DNA from: Ralstonia sp. TCR112
Lineage (GTDB): Bacteria; Pseudomonadota; Gammaproteobacteria; Burkholderiales; Burkholderiaceae
Direction: 5' to 3'
DNA: 64,000 bases
Assembly: GCF_007997035.1 (NCBI RefSeq)
Contig: NZ_VOSS01000003.1
Coordinates: forward strand, 1 to 64,000
The notes under the pieces were generated by a model. The model did not search any database. It worked only from the letters and a program-made list of their open reading frames with translations, and was not told the DNA's origin. Of this stretch, positions 17,871-29,265 are shown in pieces (position 1 is the stretch's first letter; every line of letters starts with the position of its first letter). A program made the position numbers and the translations under genes.

Positions 17871-18572
17871 TTAGTTGCGATTTCCGCCAAAGATTCCCAG
17901 GATCGCCAGCAGGTTCGTGAAGATGTTGTAGACGTCCAGGTAGATGGCCAGGGTAGCCGTCACGTAGTTGGTCTCGCCGCCGTTCACGATGCGCTGCACG
18001 TCGAACAGGATGTACGCCGAGAAGATCGCGATGGCCAGCACCGAGATGGTCAGCATCATCGCGGGCAGCTGCAGCCAGATGTTAGCTACCGAGCCAACGA
18101 TCAGCACCAGCACGCCCATGAACAGCCACTTGCCCAGGCCCGAGAAATCGCGCTTGCTGACCGTGGCCACCGTCGCCATCACGCCGAAGATGACCGCTGT
18201 GCCCCCGAACGCCGTCATGATCAGTGACGCACCATTCGAGAAGCCCAGAATCATGCCGATCAGCCGCGACAGCATCAGCCCCATGAAGAACGTGAAGCCG
18301 AGCAGCAATGCCACGCCAACGCCGCTGTTCTTGAAGCGCTCAATGGCGTAGAAGAAGCCAAAAGCCACTGCCATGAAGATGACGAAACCCATCAGCGGGT
18401 TGCGTCCCATCAGGTTGAAGCCGGTAGTAACGCCGATCCAGGCACCGAGGATGGTGGGGATCATGGAAAGCGCGAGCAGCCAATAGGTATTGCGCAGCAC
18501 GCGGTTGCGGACGGCCAACGCGCCGGCGGTGCCGGAAGCGCCAAAACCGTACGTGTTGAGTTGGTTGTCCAT
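17871..18572 (-). CDS. Bax inhibitor-1/YccA family membrane protein
   Basis: 233 residues from the ATG at 18572, preceded by AAGGAG. Seven hydrophobic segments are visible after a short N-terminal tail (RNRVLRNTYWLLALSMIPTILGAW). The family hallmark near the end reads ILFDVQRIVNGGETNYVTATLAIYLDVYNIF. Bacterial relatives (YccA, YbhL, BsYetJ) are inner-membrane proteins; YccA is an FtsH substrate and inhibitor, and YetJ is a calcium leak channel. The exact role is unknown. FtsH regulators hflK and hflC lie elsewhere in the window. Confidence 0.93.
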   Translation of the reverse strand: MDNQLNTYGFGASGTAGALAVRNRVLRNTYWLLALSMIPTILGAWIGVTTGFNLMGRNPLMGFVIFMAVAFGFFYAIERFKNSGVGVALLLGFTFFMGLMLSRLIGMILGFSNGASLIMTAFGGTAVIFGVMATVATVSKRDFSGLGKWLFMGVLVLIVGSVANIWLQLPAMMLTISVLAIAIFSAYILFDVQRIVNGGETNYVTATLAIYLDVYNIFTNLLAILGIFGGNRN

Positions 18573-18940
18573 GCGAACTCCTTGGGTGAATGACATTGCA
18601 GACAATGCGACGACACAGCGAATGTGGCATCCGAAGCCCGCTTTTGCAAGCCGCCTCGTCCTTACTTGGAGAGTCAGCATGCCACGCGGTTCCGGCCGCA
18701 GGTGGGCGATCGCGATGGAAAATACCCTTCCTGGGTGACTTTTCGTGCTCTCAATAAGGGGATGCTAAGGCGTGTTCGTCAGGCCGACGGACCGCTCCGT
18801 GGTAAGTGACTATGTCGCCTCCCAGCGCTGCCAGCGTACGCGACATCCGGTTGCACCGGTTGACATCCAATCCAGTGCCCTCCCGTGTTAGAATCTAACG
18901 TTTATCTTTCACGTAACACCTTCATTTTTTGGAGTTTTTG
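18573..18940. other. Gene-free region between the BI-1 gene and ndk
   Basis: 368 bases separating divergent genes. Apart from the -10-containing palindrome at 18887-18899 and a TTGACA at 18860 (spaced 23 bases from that -10, too far), I see only a short ACGGA/TCCGT hairpin near 18790. No coding potential was convincing. Confidence 0.6.
18887..18899. promoter_or_regulatory. Palindrome containing the -10 of ndk
   Basis: GTTAGAATCTAAC is a perfect inverted repeat around one base and contains TAGAAT (18889-18894), a good -10. It lies 41 bases before the ndk ATG. It may be only a promoter, or an operator overlapping it. Confidence 0.5.
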
Positions 18941-19366
18941 ATGGCGCTCGAACGCACTTTGTCGATTATCAAACCGGATGCCGTGGCCAAGAATGTCATC
19001 GGCCAGATCTACGCCCGCTTCGAAGGTGCAGGCCTGAAGATCGTCGCAGCCAAGATGATCCACCTGTCGCGCGCAGAAGCCGAGCAGTTCTACGCCGTGC
19101 ACAAGGAGCGCCCGTTCTTCAAGGATCTGGTGGACTTCATGATCTCGGGCCCGGTGATGGTCCAGGCGCTGGAAGGCGAAAACGCAATCGCCAAGAACCG
19201 TGATCTGATGGGTGCAACCGACCCGAAGAAGGCAGAGAAGGGCACGATCCGCGCCGACTTCGCTGACAGCATCGACGCCAACGCCGTGCACGGCTCGGAC
19301 GCTGCTGAAACGGCTGCCGTGGAAGTCGCATTCTTCTTCCCGGGCCTGAACATTTACAGCCGCTAA
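18941..19366 (+). CDS. ndk: Nucleoside diphosphate kinase
   Basis: 141 residues from the ATG at 18941, behind TTTTTGGAG. The sequence has [34 protein letters not shown] and the active-site His117 in NAVHGSD. It transfers phosphate between nucleoside tri- and diphosphates through phospho-His. It is followed by rlmN after 42 bases, the usual order. Confidence 0.98.
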   Translation: MALERTLSIIKPDAVAKNVIGQIYARFEGAGLKIVAAKMIHLSRAEAEQFYAVHKERPFFKDLVDFMISGPVMVQALEGENAIAKNRDLMGATDPKKAEKGTIRADFADSIDANAVHGSDAAETAAVEVAFFFPGLNIYSR

Positions 19367-19408
19367 GCGTCAACACTAGACTGGGATTGTGGTTTCGGGT
19401 TGCAAGTC

Positions 19409-20560
19409 ATGAGCGATGTGGTGAATCTCCTCGATTTCGACGCACAGGGCCTTCTCGCGTATTGCGAGAGCCTGGGTGAGAAGTCGTTTCGCGCCAAGCA
19501 GTTGCAGCGCTGGATTCACCAGTCGGGGGCATCCGATTTTGGCGAGATGACCGATCTCGCCAAGTCGCTGCGCGAAAAGCTTGCGACCCGCGCAAACATC
19601 CAGGCACCGGCGGTCATTACCGACCACCTTTCGTCGGACGGCACGCGCAAGTGGCTGGTCGACGTGGGGCAGGGGAATGCCGTCGAGACGGTCTACATCC
19701 CCGAAGAGACGCGCGGCACGTTGTGTGTGTCGTCTCAGGCGGGATGTGCCGTCAACTGCCGGTTCTGCTCGACCGGCAAGCAAGGGTTCTCGCGCAATTT
19801 GAGCACCGGCGAGATCATTGGCCAACTGTGGATGGCCGAATTCGCCATGCGCAAGCAGCTCGGTCGCGGGCCGAAGGACGACCGCGTCATCACCAACGTG
19901 GTGATGATGGGTATGGGCGAGCCGCTCCTGAATTACGACGCCGTGGTGCCCGCTCTGTCGCTGATGCTGGACGACAACGCGTATGGCCTTTCGCGCCGTC
20001 GCGTAACGGTATCCACCTCAGGCGTGGTGCCGATGATGGACCGCCTCGCGCGCGACGTGCCCGTGGCGCTCGCTGTATCGCTGCACGCGTCCAACGATGC
20101 GCTGCGCGACGTGCTCGTGCCGCTCAACAAGAAGTACCCGCTGGCCGAATTGATGGCTGCCTGCCGCCGCTATCTGGAGTTCGCGCCGCGCGATTTCATC
20201 ACCTTTGAATACTGCATGCTGGATGGTGTCAACGATACCGTCGAGCATGCCCGTGAACTGCTGCGCGTCGTGGCCGACGTGCCGTGCAAGTTCAATCTGA
20301 TCCCGTTCAACCCGTTCCCGGAGTCGGGGTTGAAGCGCTCGAACAATGAGCAGATCCGCCGCTTCTCGCAAGTGCTGCTGGATGCTGGCATTGTTACCAC
20401 CATCCGCAAAACGCGAGGCGACGACATCGATGCGGCTTGCGGGCAGCTCGCCGGCGAGGTCAAGGACCGCACACGCCTTGCCGAGCGCGGCAAGTTTGGC
20501 AAGATCGTCGAGATCCCCGTGGTCGGGGCCGACTCCACTCACCGCATGGGTACCGCATGA
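19409..20560 (+). CDS. rlmN: Dual-specificity 23S rRNA/tRNA adenine-C2 methyltransferase RlmN
   Basis: 383 residues from the ATG at 19409. Radical-SAM motif CAVNCRFC with Cys113, Cys117 and Cys120, [23 protein letters not shown], and the C-terminal methyl-carrying Cys in IDAACGQL. It makes m2A2503 in 23S rRNA and m2A37 in some tRNAs. Its TGA overlaps the pilW ATG, showing tight coupling with the next gene. Confidence 0.97.
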   Translation: MSDVVNLLDFDAQGLLAYCESLGEKSFRAKQLQRWIHQSGASDFGEMTDLAKSLREKLATRANIQAPAVITDHLSSDGTRKWLVDVGQGNAVETVYIPEETRGTLCVSSQAGCAVNCRFCSTGKQGFSRNLSTGEIIGQLWMAEFAMRKQLGRGPKDDRVITNVVMMGMGEPLLNYDAVVPALSLMLDDNAYGLSRRRVTVSTSGVVPMMDRLARDVPVALAVSLHASNDALRDVLVPLNKKYPLAELMAACRRYLEFAPRDFITFEYCMLDGVNDTVEHARELLRVVADVPCKFNLIPFNPFPESGLKRSNNEQIRRFSQVLLDAGIVTTIRKTRGDDIDAACGQLAGEVKDRTRLAERGKFGKIVEIPVVGADSTHRMGTA

Positions 20561-21354
20561 AGCGTTGGTCGACTGCTGTCAGTCTGGTCTTCACGCTGGC
20601 AGCCGCCGGGTGCGCATTGTCGCCGCCGGTCCAGACACAGACACGAGAAGTCACGACCGCCCCCGATCAAAAGGCTGACGCCGGTCGTCGGGCTGCAATC
20701 CGATTACAGCTCGCGACGCAATACTTGGAAGCCGGCCAGAATGCGACAGCGCTTGAGGAAATCAAGAACGCCATCGCAATCGATCCAAACGTGCCGAATG
20801 CGTATCACATCCGCGCGCTGGCTTACATGAACCTCGGCCAACGTGAGCAGGCTGACGAGAGTTTCCGCAGCGCTCTGGCCGCGACACCGCAAGATGGTGA
20901 CCTGCTGAACAATTACGGCTGGTTCCTCTGCTCGCAAGGTGGCAAGCCGGATGAGGGTATGGCGATGCTGCGCCAGGCCATCGAGGCCCCGGCCGCCGGC
21001 AGCCCAGCCAAGCCATGGACGAATCTGGGTGTCTGCCAGATGCGTCAGGGCGATCTGGATGGCGCGGAGAAGAGTCTGACGCGTGCCACCTACATCGACG
21101 CAAACAATCCGCTGACCAACCTGACATTGGCGCAGCTGTATTACAAACGCCGCGAATATTCGCGTGCCATGCCGTTTATCGAACGTGTGAACGGCCGGGG
21201 CAACCCGACGGCCGAAAGCCTGTGGCTAGGCGCTCGCATCGCACGCCGCCTCGGCGACACTTCACAGCAGAACGCATGGAGCGCGCAATTGCAGCGCCGC
21301 TTCCCCAATGCGCCCGAAGAGGCAGCATTCGAACGAGGAGCCTGGGATGACTGA
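20557..21354 (+). CDS. pilW: Type IV pilus biogenesis/stability lipoprotein PilW (PilF)
   Basis: 265 residues. The signal ends in a lipobox AAAGC (Cys at about residue 19). TPR repeats follow: [74 protein letters not shown] and further units. The protein helps assemble and localise the PilQ secretin ring. It overlaps rlmN by four bases and rodZ by eight. Gene order rlmN-pilW-rodZ-ispG is conserved in proteobacteria. Confidence 0.93.
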   Translation: MKRWSTAVSLVFTLAAAGCALSPPVQTQTREVTTAPDQKADAGRRAAIRLQLATQYLEAGQNATALEEIKNAIAIDPNVPNAYHIRALAYMNLGQREQADESFRSALAATPQDGDLLNNYGWFLCSQGGKPDEGMAMLRQAIEAPAAGSPAKPWTNLGVCQMRQGDLDGAEKSLTRATYIDANNPLTNLTLAQLYYKRREYSRAMPFIERVNGRGNPTAESLWLGARIARRLGDTSQQNAWSAQLQRRFPNAPEEAAFERGAWDD

Positions 21355-22429
21355 CCGCGACGTGGCAAGCGCTGCCGATTTCTCTCACGGCACAGCGCCT
21401 GCCTCGAATTCGTCAGCCGCATCGTCGCCGGAGCGCGACGATGCGCTGCGCGAGATTTCCGAACGCCTGCGTGCCGGCCGTGAGCGTCAGCGTCTGACGG
21501 TTGACGATCTGGCGACGCGCCTGAAGGTGGCGCCGGGCAAATTATTGGCGGTGGAATCGGCGGATGTCAGCGCGTTGCCTGACATGACGTTCACGAAGGG
21601 CCTCATCCGCGCCTATGCGCGGGCGCTGCAGGTCGATGTCGATGACCAGCTTGCGCGCCTGAACGCGCGTGCGCCGGTGACCAACATCGGCTTGCGTCCG
21701 GAGGGCGGGCTGGGTGAATCGTTCTCCGACAAGCCCAGCTTTGCAAAGCGTCGCGGCGGCAATGGCCGCTGGCTGATTGGCGTGCTGGTTGCTGTCATTG
21801 TGGCGGCCGGCGCGCTGGCCGGTATGGACCGTCTGAAGCAATGGTTCGCCACACAAACCGCAGCCACGCAGAACGCCGAATCCACTGCGAAGGAGGCGCC
21901 GACTGCGGAGCAAACCGCGCCCACGCAAGCGTCTCCTGTACCAGAGCAGGCTCCGGCGGAAACGTCGGCCGCTTCGATGCCAACACCGTTGACGCCTGTC
22001 ACGCCGGCCGCTCCGACCTCGGGCGTGGTGACCGCGCCGTTGGCGCCGCCGCCTACGCTGCCGCGTTCGGACAACGGTGCTTCTCCGGCGCCCGCTGTAG
22101 CGGCTGCCAGTGCGAAGCCGGCTGTCCTCAATGTCGATGCTCCTGTCGCCTCTGCGTCGACAGAAGTCGCTAAGCCGGCTGAATCGGGCGCGGGCACGGT
22201 ATCGGTGCGTTTCTCCGGTTCGTCCTGGTACGAAATCAAGGACAAGACCGGCAAGACGCTCGCCAGCGGCATCTCCAAGGAAGGCGACGCGCGCGATCTG
22301 AACGGCACACCTCCTTTCAAGGTTGTCTTCGGTAATGCGGAAGCCGTTGCATCGCTGGCCGTCGGTGGCGCACCTGTCGACCTTCAGAAGTACGCCCGCA
22401 ACCGCGTGGCACGGGCTACGTTGCCCTGA
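21347..22429 (+). CDS. rodZ: RodZ-like cytoskeletal protein, HTH and DUF4115 domains
   Basis: 360 residues. A helix-turn-helix_25 domain spans about residues 34-105 ([30 protein letters not shown]). One transmembrane helix lies at 142-160, followed by a long Ala/Pro/Thr-rich periplasmic linker (to about 280) and a C-terminal DUF4115 domain ([21 protein letters not shown]). RodZ links MreB to the elongation machinery and sets rod shape. The ATG lies inside the end of pilW. Confidence 0.9.
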   Translation: MTDRDVASAADFSHGTAPASNSSAASSPERDDALREISERLRAGRERQRLTVDDLATRLKVAPGKLLAVESADVSALPDMTFTKGLIRAYARALQVDVDDQLARLNARAPVTNIGLRPEGGLGESFSDKPSFAKRRGGNGRWLIGVLVAVIVAAGALAGMDRLKQWFATQTAATQNAESTAKEAPTAEQTAPTQASPVPEQAPAETSAASMPTPLTPVTPAAPTSGVVTAPLAPPPTLPRSDNGASPAPAVAAASAKPAVLNVDAPVASASTEVAKPAESGAGTVSVRFSGSSWYEIKDKTGKTLASGISKEGDARDLNGTPPFKVVFGNAEAVASLAVGGAPVDLQKYARNRVARATLP

Positions 22430-22478
22430 ACCGTTTTGTAAGTGGCGCGCGCCTGTAGGCGGCGCGCCTTGTCTGATC

Positions 22479-23765
22479 ATGGAAATCTCCACGCCTCTCG
22501 ATTGCGCTCCAGCCTTGGTGGGTCCGCTGCCGCGCCGGAACTCGCGCGCCGCGGAAATCCGCTGGGGTGACCGTGTCGTGCACGTTGGCGGCGACGCGCC
22601 AGTCTGTGTGCAGTCGATGACGAATACCGACACGTCGGACGCCATCGGCACCGCAATCCAGGTGAAGGAATTGGCGCGGGCGGGCTCGGAGTTGGTGCGT
22701 ATCACAGTGGATACGCCCGCCGCCGCCGCAGCGGTGCCGGCCATCCGCGAGCAGCTCGACCGAATGGGCGTGGATGTACCGCTGGTCGGCGATTTTCATT
22801 ACAACGGCCACAAGCTGCTGCAGGACTATCCGGAGTGCGCGCAGGCGCTGTCCAAGTACCGGATCAACCCCGGCAACGTCGGGCAGGGCGCCAAGCGGGA
22901 CACGCAGTTCGCGCAGATGATCGAAATCGCCTGCCGCTACGACAAGCCGGTGCGTATCGGTGTGAACTGGGGCAGTCTCGATCAGGATTTGCTGGCGCGC
23001 ATCATGGACGAGAATGCGCAACGCGCAACGCCGTGGGACGCTCGCGCCGTGATGGTGGAGGCGCTCATTACCTCCGCGATCCAGTCCGCGCAGAAGGCTG
23101 AAGAATTGGGCTTGCCGGGCAGCCAGATCATTTTGTCGTGCAAGGTCTCGGCGGTGCAGGACCTGATTGCTGTGTATCGCGAACTGGCGCGTCGCTGCAA
23201 CTATGCGCTGCATCTGGGCCTGACGGAGGCCGGCATGGGAAGCAAGGGCATCGTCGCTTCCACGGCAGCGCTGTCGGTGTTGCTGCAAGAAGGTATCGGC
23301 GACACGATCCGCATTTCGCTGACGCCCGAGCCGGGCGCGCCGCGCGAGAAGGAAGTCATCGTTGCGCAGGAGATTCTGCAGACCATGGGTCTGCGCAATT
23401 TCACGCCGATGGTCATTGCGTGCCCTGGTTGCGGACGCACGACGAGCACGGTGTTTCAGGAACTCGCCGCGCGCATCCAGTCGTACTTGCGTGAGCAGAT
23501 GCCGAAGTGGAAGACGCAGTACCCCGGCGTTGAAGAGATGAATGTGGCCGTGATGGGCTGCATCGTCAACGGCCCCGGGGAGAGCAAGCACGCCAACATT
23601 GGCATCTCGCTCCCGGGCACGGGTGAGTCGCCAGCGGCGCCGGTATTTGTTGACGGCGTGAAGGTTAAAACGCTGCGCGGCGAACGCATTACAGAAGAAT
23701 TCCAGACGATCGTCGACGAATACGTGCGGACGCATTACGGCGCACAGGCCTCGGCGACAGTCTAA
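22479..23765 (+). CDS. ispG: 4-hydroxy-3-methylbut-2-en-1-yl diphosphate synthase IspG (GcpE)
   Basis: 428 residues from the ATG at 22479. N-terminal TIM barrel: [29 protein letters not shown] and [17 protein letters not shown]-terminal iron-sulfur domain: [17 protein letters not shown] and [18 protein letters not shown], which carry the three Cys and the Glu ligand of the [4Fe-4S] cluster. It catalyses the seventh step of the MEP isoprenoid pathway. It sits between rodZ and hisS. Confidence 0.97.
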   Translation: MEISTPLDCAPALVGPLPRRNSRAAEIRWGDRVVHVGGDAPVCVQSMTNTDTSDAIGTAIQVKELARAGSELVRITVDTPAAAAAVPAIREQLDRMGVDVPLVGDFHYNGHKLLQDYPECAQALSKYRINPGNVGQGAKRDTQFAQMIEIACRYDKPVRIGVNWGSLDQDLLARIMDENAQRATPWDARAVMVEALITSAIQSAQKAEELGLPGSQIILSCKVSAVQDLIAVYRELARRCNYALHLGLTEAGMGSKGIVASTAALSVLLQEGIGDTIRISLTPEPGAPREKEVIVAQEILQTMGLRNFTPMVIACPGCGRTTSTVFQELAARIQSYLREQMPKWKTQYPGVEEMNVAVMGCIVNGPGESKHANIGISLPGTGESPAAPVFVDGVKVKTLRGERITEEFQTIVDEYVRTHYGAQASATV

Positions 23766-23808
23766 AAACGGCATCAGGCTTCGGGACTCGAAGTCGAAGC
23801 AGGAAACG

Positions 23809-23852
23809 ACCGGCCGGCCCCGCATGGAGCCAAATGCGAGAGGCCGGTTTTT
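23809..23852 (+). terminator. Terminator- or attenuator-like hairpin immediately before hisS
   Basis: ACCGGCC (23809-23815) pairs with GGCCGGT (23842-23848), with an inner CGCAT/ATGCG stem (23821-23825 and 23834-23838), followed by a run of five T. It ends 11 bases before the hisS ATG. This could terminate ispG transcription, attenuate hisS, or simply structure the hisS leader. Confidence 0.55.
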
Positions 23853-23863
23853 AACGTGACATC

Positions 23864-25186
23864 ATGAGCGATACACAAAAACAACGCGTGCAGAAGATCG
23901 CCGGCGTCAAAGGCATGAACGACTTGTTGCCCAGCGACGCCCCGCTGTGGGAGCACTTTGACAACGCCGTGCGCAGCATGCTGCGCGCCTATGGCTACCA
24001 GCAGATCCGCACGCCGATCGTTGAGCAGACGCAATTGTTTGTGCGTGGCATCGGCGAGGTGACGGACATCGTCGAGAAGGAGATGTACACCTTCACCGAT
24101 GCGTTGAACGGCGAACAACTCACCATGCGCCCGGAGGGCACCGCTGCCGCCGTGCGCGCCGTGATCGAGCACAACCTGCTGTACGACGGCCCGAAGCGCC
24201 TGTGGTACACCGGCCCGATGTTCCGCCACGAGCGTCCGCAGCGTGGTCGCTATCGCCAGTTCCATCAGGTCGGCGTGGAAGCGCTCGGCTTTGCCGGTCC
24301 TGACATCGACGCCGAAGTCATCCTGATGTGCCAGCGACTGTGGGATGACCTCGGCCTTGTCGGCCTGAAGCTGGAGTTGAACTCGCTCGGTCAGGCGGAA
24401 GAGCGCGCTGCGCACCGTGCCGATCTCATCAAATATCTGGAAGGTTTCCAGGACATTCTGGATGAGGACGGCAAGCGCCGCTTGTACACCAACCCGCTGC
24501 GTGTGCTCGACACCAAGAACCCGGCGCTGCAGGACATGGCCGCCGGCGCGCCGAAGCTCATCGACTACCTGGGCGACGAATCGCGCGCGCACTTTGAGGG
24601 TGTGCAGAAGCTGCTCAAGGCGAACAATATTCCGTTCACGATCAACCCGCGCCTGGTGCGCGGCCTGGATTACTACAACCTCACCGTCTTTGAGTGGACG
24701 ACCGACAAGCTGGGCGCCCAAGGCACCGTGGCGGGCGGCGGTCGTTACGACCCGCTGATCGAGCAGATCGGCGGCAAGCCGGCCCCGGCGTGCGGCTGGG
24801 CGATGGGCGTGGAGCGCATCATCGAACTGCTGCGCGAGGAAAAGCTCGAGCCCGAAGCGCAAGGTTGCGACGTCTACATCGTCCACCAGGGCGATGAGGC
24901 GCAGGTGCAGGCATTGGTCGCCGCCGAGCGGCTCCGCGACGCCGGCCTCGACGTCATCCTTCACGCCTCGCCGGAAGGCCGCAACGGTAGTTTCAAGTCG
25001 CAGTTCAAGCGTGCTGACGCAAGTGGCGCATCCTATGCGGTTATCATTGGCGACGATGAAGTCACCCAAGGTGTTGCTCAGATCAAGCCGCTGCGTGGTG
25101 ATCCGACCGCGGATGCCCAGCAGACGGTGCCGTCGGACCAACTGGTCGACCGCCTGATCGACGCCATGGTGGCTAACAACGACTGA
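23864..25186 (+). CDS. hisS: Histidyl-tRNA synthetase
   Basis: 440 residues, class II synthetase. Motif 1 is near [23 protein letters not shown], motif 2 is [21 protein letters not shown], the His-binding box is [15 protein letters not shown], and motif 3 is [13 protein letters not shown]. The C-terminal anticodon-binding domain starts near [12 protein letters not shown]. No obvious ribosome binding site precedes the ATG; a hairpin with a T run does. It lies in the conserved ispG-hisS-yfgM-bamB-der segment. Confidence 0.98.
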   Translation: MSDTQKQRVQKIAGVKGMNDLLPSDAPLWEHFDNAVRSMLRAYGYQQIRTPIVEQTQLFVRGIGEVTDIVEKEMYTFTDALNGEQLTMRPEGTAAAVRAVIEHNLLYDGPKRLWYTGPMFRHERPQRGRYRQFHQVGVEALGFAGPDIDAEVILMCQRLWDDLGLVGLKLELNSLGQAEERAAHRADLIKYLEGFQDILDEDGKRRLYTNPLRVLDTKNPALQDMAAGAPKLIDYLGDESRAHFEGVQKLLKANNIPFTINPRLVRGLDYYNLTVFEWTTDKLGAQGTVAGGGRYDPLIEQIGGKPAPACGWAMGVERIIELLREEKLEPEAQGCDVYIVHQGDEAQVQALVAAERLRDAGLDVILHASPEGRNGSFKSQFKRADASGASYAVIIGDDEVTQGVAQIKPLRGDPTADAQQTVPSDQLVDRLIDAMVANND

Positions 25187-25250
25187 CCGCGGCAGCGCGT
25201 TCACCAGCGAACCACCGCGATTCACTTCCAATATTCAAGCTCTGCAAAGC

Positions 25251-25886
25251 ATGGCCTACGACCTCGAAGAACAGGAACAGATAGAGAGCCTCAAGCACTG
25301 GTGGCGTGATAACGGCAACGTGATCACGTGGATTGCCATCGTGGTGCTGCTGGCCGTGGCCGGTTGGTTTGGCTGGAAGAACTGGCAGCGCAAGCAAGCG
25401 GGCGAAGCGTCCGTGCTGTACGAGCAGGTACAGAAGGCGGTTGATGGCAAGGACGCTGAAAAGATCAAGCGTGCCGCCACTGACATGGAAGACAAGTTCG
25501 GCGGCACGGCTTATGCGCAGATGACTGCTTTGGCCACGGCCAAGGCGCTGTACGAAGCCAACGATGCGGCGGGCGCCAAGGCGCAGCTGCAATGGGCGGT
25601 CGACCATGCGCGCGACGATGAATACAAGGCGCTCGCCAAGCTGCGCCTAGCTGGACTTCTGCTCGACGAGAAAGCCTACGATCAGGGCATCGCGCTAGTC
25701 TCCGGCGACGTTGCTCCGGCCTTCGCCGGCTTGTACGCCGATCGTCGCGGCGATCTGCTGGCCGCGCAGAACAAGAACGAAGACGCCCGCGCTGCCTACA
25801 AGCTGGCGTTGGAGAAGTTCGGTCCGGCTGACGCTTCGGCGCGCCAGATCGTGCAGTTCAAGCTGGATGCCCTGGGCGGCGCCTGA
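25251..25886 (+). CDS. yfgM: YfgM-like tetratricopeptide-repeat membrane protein
   Basis: 211 residues. MAYDLEEQEQIESLKHWWRDNG is the conserved start, followed by one transmembrane helix (VITWIAIVVLLAVAGWFGW, residues 24-42) and a periplasmic TPR-like domain. In E. coli YfgM associates with the SecYEG translocon and the chaperone PpiD. It stands between hisS and bamB, exactly as in E. coli. Confidence 0.9.
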   Translation: MAYDLEEQEQIESLKHWWRDNGNVITWIAIVVLLAVAGWFGWKNWQRKQAGEASVLYEQVQKAVDGKDAEKIKRAATDMEDKFGGTAYAQMTALATAKALYEANDAAGAKAQLQWAVDHARDDEYKALAKLRLAGLLLDEKAYDQGIALVSGDVAPAFAGLYADRRGDLLAAQNKNEDARAAYKLALEKFGPADASARQIVQFKLDALGGA

Positions 25887-25916
25887 TTGGTGCACCCTGT
25901 GCAATTCAACGCATAA

Positions 25917-27113
<1,197 letters not shown>

Positions 27114-27118
27114 CACTG

Positions 27119-27208
27119 GCCGCCTTGGCCCGAAGGGGCTGCGGCGGCACACGCATCACATCGGGGCGGCATCGCCGCCTTGACTTGCGCCCGCGTACTC
27201 CGCGGGCG
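27119..27208. repeat. Cluster of GC-rich inverted repeats between bamB and der
   Basis: Three back-to-back inverted repeats: GCCGC..GCGGC around GAAG (27119-27148), GGCGGCATCGCCGCC (about 27165-27179), and CGCCCGCG-tactc-CGCGGGCG (27188-27208). None has a good T run. They may slow transcription or protect mRNA ends. Confidence 0.5.
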
Positions 27209-27307
27209 TCTTGCATCTGTGTTATCAGGCATTCGGCCGTACAGATGCCAACCGCAGTTGCAGCAACCGGAATTTGCCGTGGCGCCATTCGCGTCCGGCA
27301 CACAAGC

Positions 27308-28651
27308 ATGAAACCAGTCATTGCCCTCGTAGGGCGGCCGAATGTCGGCAAATCGACCCTCTTCAATCGCCTGACGCGCTCGCGTGACGCCTTGGTCGCG
27401 GACATCCCTGGCCTGACGCGCGATCGCCACTACGGTGAAGGCCGCGTCGGCGACCGTCCGTTCATCGCCATCGATACCGGAGGCTTCGAACCCGTCGCCA
27501 AGGAAGGCATCGTTGCCGAGATGGCCAAGCAGACGCGCCAGGCCGTGGTCGAAGCCGACGTCGTCATCTTCATCGTCGACGGCCGGCTGGGGCTGGCGCC
27601 GCAGGATCGCGTGATCGCCGACTACCTGCGCAAGACCGGACGCCGCATCCTCCTTGCCGTCAACAAGGCGGAGGGCATGCGCTACACCGCCGTCGCCAGC
27701 GATTTCTACGAACTTGGCCTGGGTGATCCGGCTGCCATCTCGGCCGCCCACGGCGACGGGGTCAACGACCTTGTGGCCGAAGCCCTTGACCTGGCATTTG
27801 CCGAGCGCCCCGAGCTTGCCGAGGCAGCCGACGCGCACGATCACGGCACTCGCATCGCCATCGTCGGCCGTCCGAACGTGGGCAAGTCGACGCTGGTGAA
27901 CGCGCTGATCGGCGAAGAGCGCGTGATCGCATTCGATATGCCGGGCACCACGCGCGATGCCATCTACGTGGATTTCGAGCGTAACGGCAAGCCTTACACG
28001 CTGATCGATACGGCAGGCTTGCGCAAGCGTGGCAAGGTGTTCGAGGCCATCGAGAAGTTCTCCGTCGTGAAGACGCTGCAGTCGATTGCGGACGCCAACG
28101 TGGTTGTGCTGATTCTCGACGCGCAGCAGGACATTTCCGACCAGGACGCGCATATCGCCGGCTTCATCGTCGAATCCGGCCGTGCGCTCGTGATCGGCGT
28201 GAACAAGTGGGATGGCCTGACGGGGCATGCTCGCGATCGCATCAAGCACGATATGGAGCGCAAGCTGCAGTTCCTGTCGTTCGCCAATGTGCATTACATC
28301 TCGGCCAAGGAGCGCACTGGCATTGGCGCGCTGATGAAGTCCGTGGACGCCGCCTATGCTGCCGCCATGGTCAAGCTGCCGACGCCCAAGCTCACGCGCG
28401 TGCTGATGGAAGCGGTTGAGTATCAGCAGCCGCGACGCGCAGGCGTCTCGCGCCCGAAGCTGCGCTACGCGCACCAGGGCGGTTCCAACCCGCCGATCGT
28501 GGTGATTCACGGCAATGCGCTGTCGAATATCCCCGAGACCTACCGCCGCTACCTGGAAGGGCGCTTCCGCGAGGCCTTCCAGCTGAAGGGCACGCCGCTG
28601 CGGATCGAATTTCGTACGAACAAAAACCCGTACGCCCAATCGAACGAATGA
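27308..28651 (+). CDS. der: Ribosome-associated GTPase Der (EngA)
   Basis: 447 residues from the ATG at 27308. Two tandem G domains: G1 [12 protein letters not shown] at the start and [12 protein letters not shown] at about residue 185, with DTGG/DTAG and NKAE/NKWD boxes. A C-terminal KH-like domain ends at [16 protein letters not shown]. Der acts in 50S subunit assembly. It closes the ndk-to-der block. Confidence 0.98.
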   Translation: MKPVIALVGRPNVGKSTLFNRLTRSRDALVADIPGLTRDRHYGEGRVGDRPFIAIDTGGFEPVAKEGIVAEMAKQTRQAVVEADVVIFIVDGRLGLAPQDRVIADYLRKTGRRILLAVNKAEGMRYTAVASDFYELGLGDPAAISAAHGDGVNDLVAEALDLAFAERPELAEAADAHDHGTRIAIVGRPNVGKSTLVNALIGEERVIAFDMPGTTRDAIYVDFERNGKPYTLIDTAGLRKRGKVFEAIEKFSVVKTLQSIADANVVVLILDAQQDISDQDAHIAGFIVESGRALVIGVNKWDGLTGHARDRIKHDMERKLQFLSFANVHYISAKERTGIGALMKSVDAAYAAAMVKLPTPKLTRVLMEAVEYQQPRRAGVSRPKLRYAHQGGSNPPIVVIHGNALSNIPETYRRYLEGRFREAFQLKGTPLRIEFRTNKNPYAQSNE

Positions 28652-28952
28652 GCATCGCGCGGGCGGTGCTCTGCGGCGGGGGCGTGTGATGCTGGGGCAT
28701 TCGAACGGGGGATCACCAAAAAGGCCGAGCCATTTCACATGGCGGGGTCATCGGTTTTCCGTTTGCTTTCCCTGATTTCTAAGGCTAAATTCTCGAGACA
28801 TGGCGCTTGGTGTCTGCAAACCCCAGGCGCCATTGGCGTCATTTGGACGCGTCTGGCCGACTCTTTTGACGAACTTTTTTTCCGTCGCCTGCTTGAACCC
28901 GGGCTTCCTAGCCCCATAACCCACCACTAAACCTATAAATCTGGAGTGTGCC
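28652..28952. other. Gene-free leader region upstream of hfq
   Basis: 301 bases. It holds a possible hairpin (TGGCGCTTGG at 28801-28810 with CCAGGCGCCA at 28823-28832), a TTGACG at 28866 followed by a T run, and nothing convincing as a -10. Short open frames on both strands here look non-coding. hfq promoters probably lie here. Confidence 0.55.
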
Positions 28953-29192
28953 ATGAGCAACAAAGGGCAATTGCTACAAGACCCGTTTCTGAATGCGCTG
29001 CGTAAGGAGCATGTGCCGGTGTCGATCTACCTCGTCAACGGTATCAAGCTGCAAGGCAACATCGAGTCGTTCGACCAATACGTTGTGCTCCTGCGTAATA
29101 CCGTGACGCAGATGGTGTACAAGCATGCAATCTCCACCGTGGTGCCGGCTCGTGCCGTGAATTTCCGCGTGGACGAAGCGCCTGACGCCTGA
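28953..29192 (+). CDS. hfq: RNA chaperone Hfq
   Basis: 79 residues. It shows the Sm1 motif ([29 protein letters not shown]) and the Sm2 motif with [11 protein letters not shown]. The acidic/flexible C-terminal tail is short, as is common in betaproteobacteria. Hfq forms a hexameric ring that pairs small RNAs with mRNAs. A GGAG ribosome binding site precedes the ATG. It is followed by hflX, as in E. coli. Confidence 0.98.
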
Positions 29193-29265
29193 TTCTGCCT
29201 CGCTCCCGCCGCCCTCTGCGCGGCGGGACGCACCCACCCCGTTTCTCCCTTCTCTATTCCCCCGT

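Noticed and set aside
23774-25231. 485-residue open frame opposite hisS
   Set aside because: Antisense shadow of hisS rich in His, Arg and Gln, with no recognisable domain.
28735-28930. Short open frames on both strands upstream of hfq
   Set aside because: No ribosome binding sites and no codon bias; the region looks like leader and promoter.
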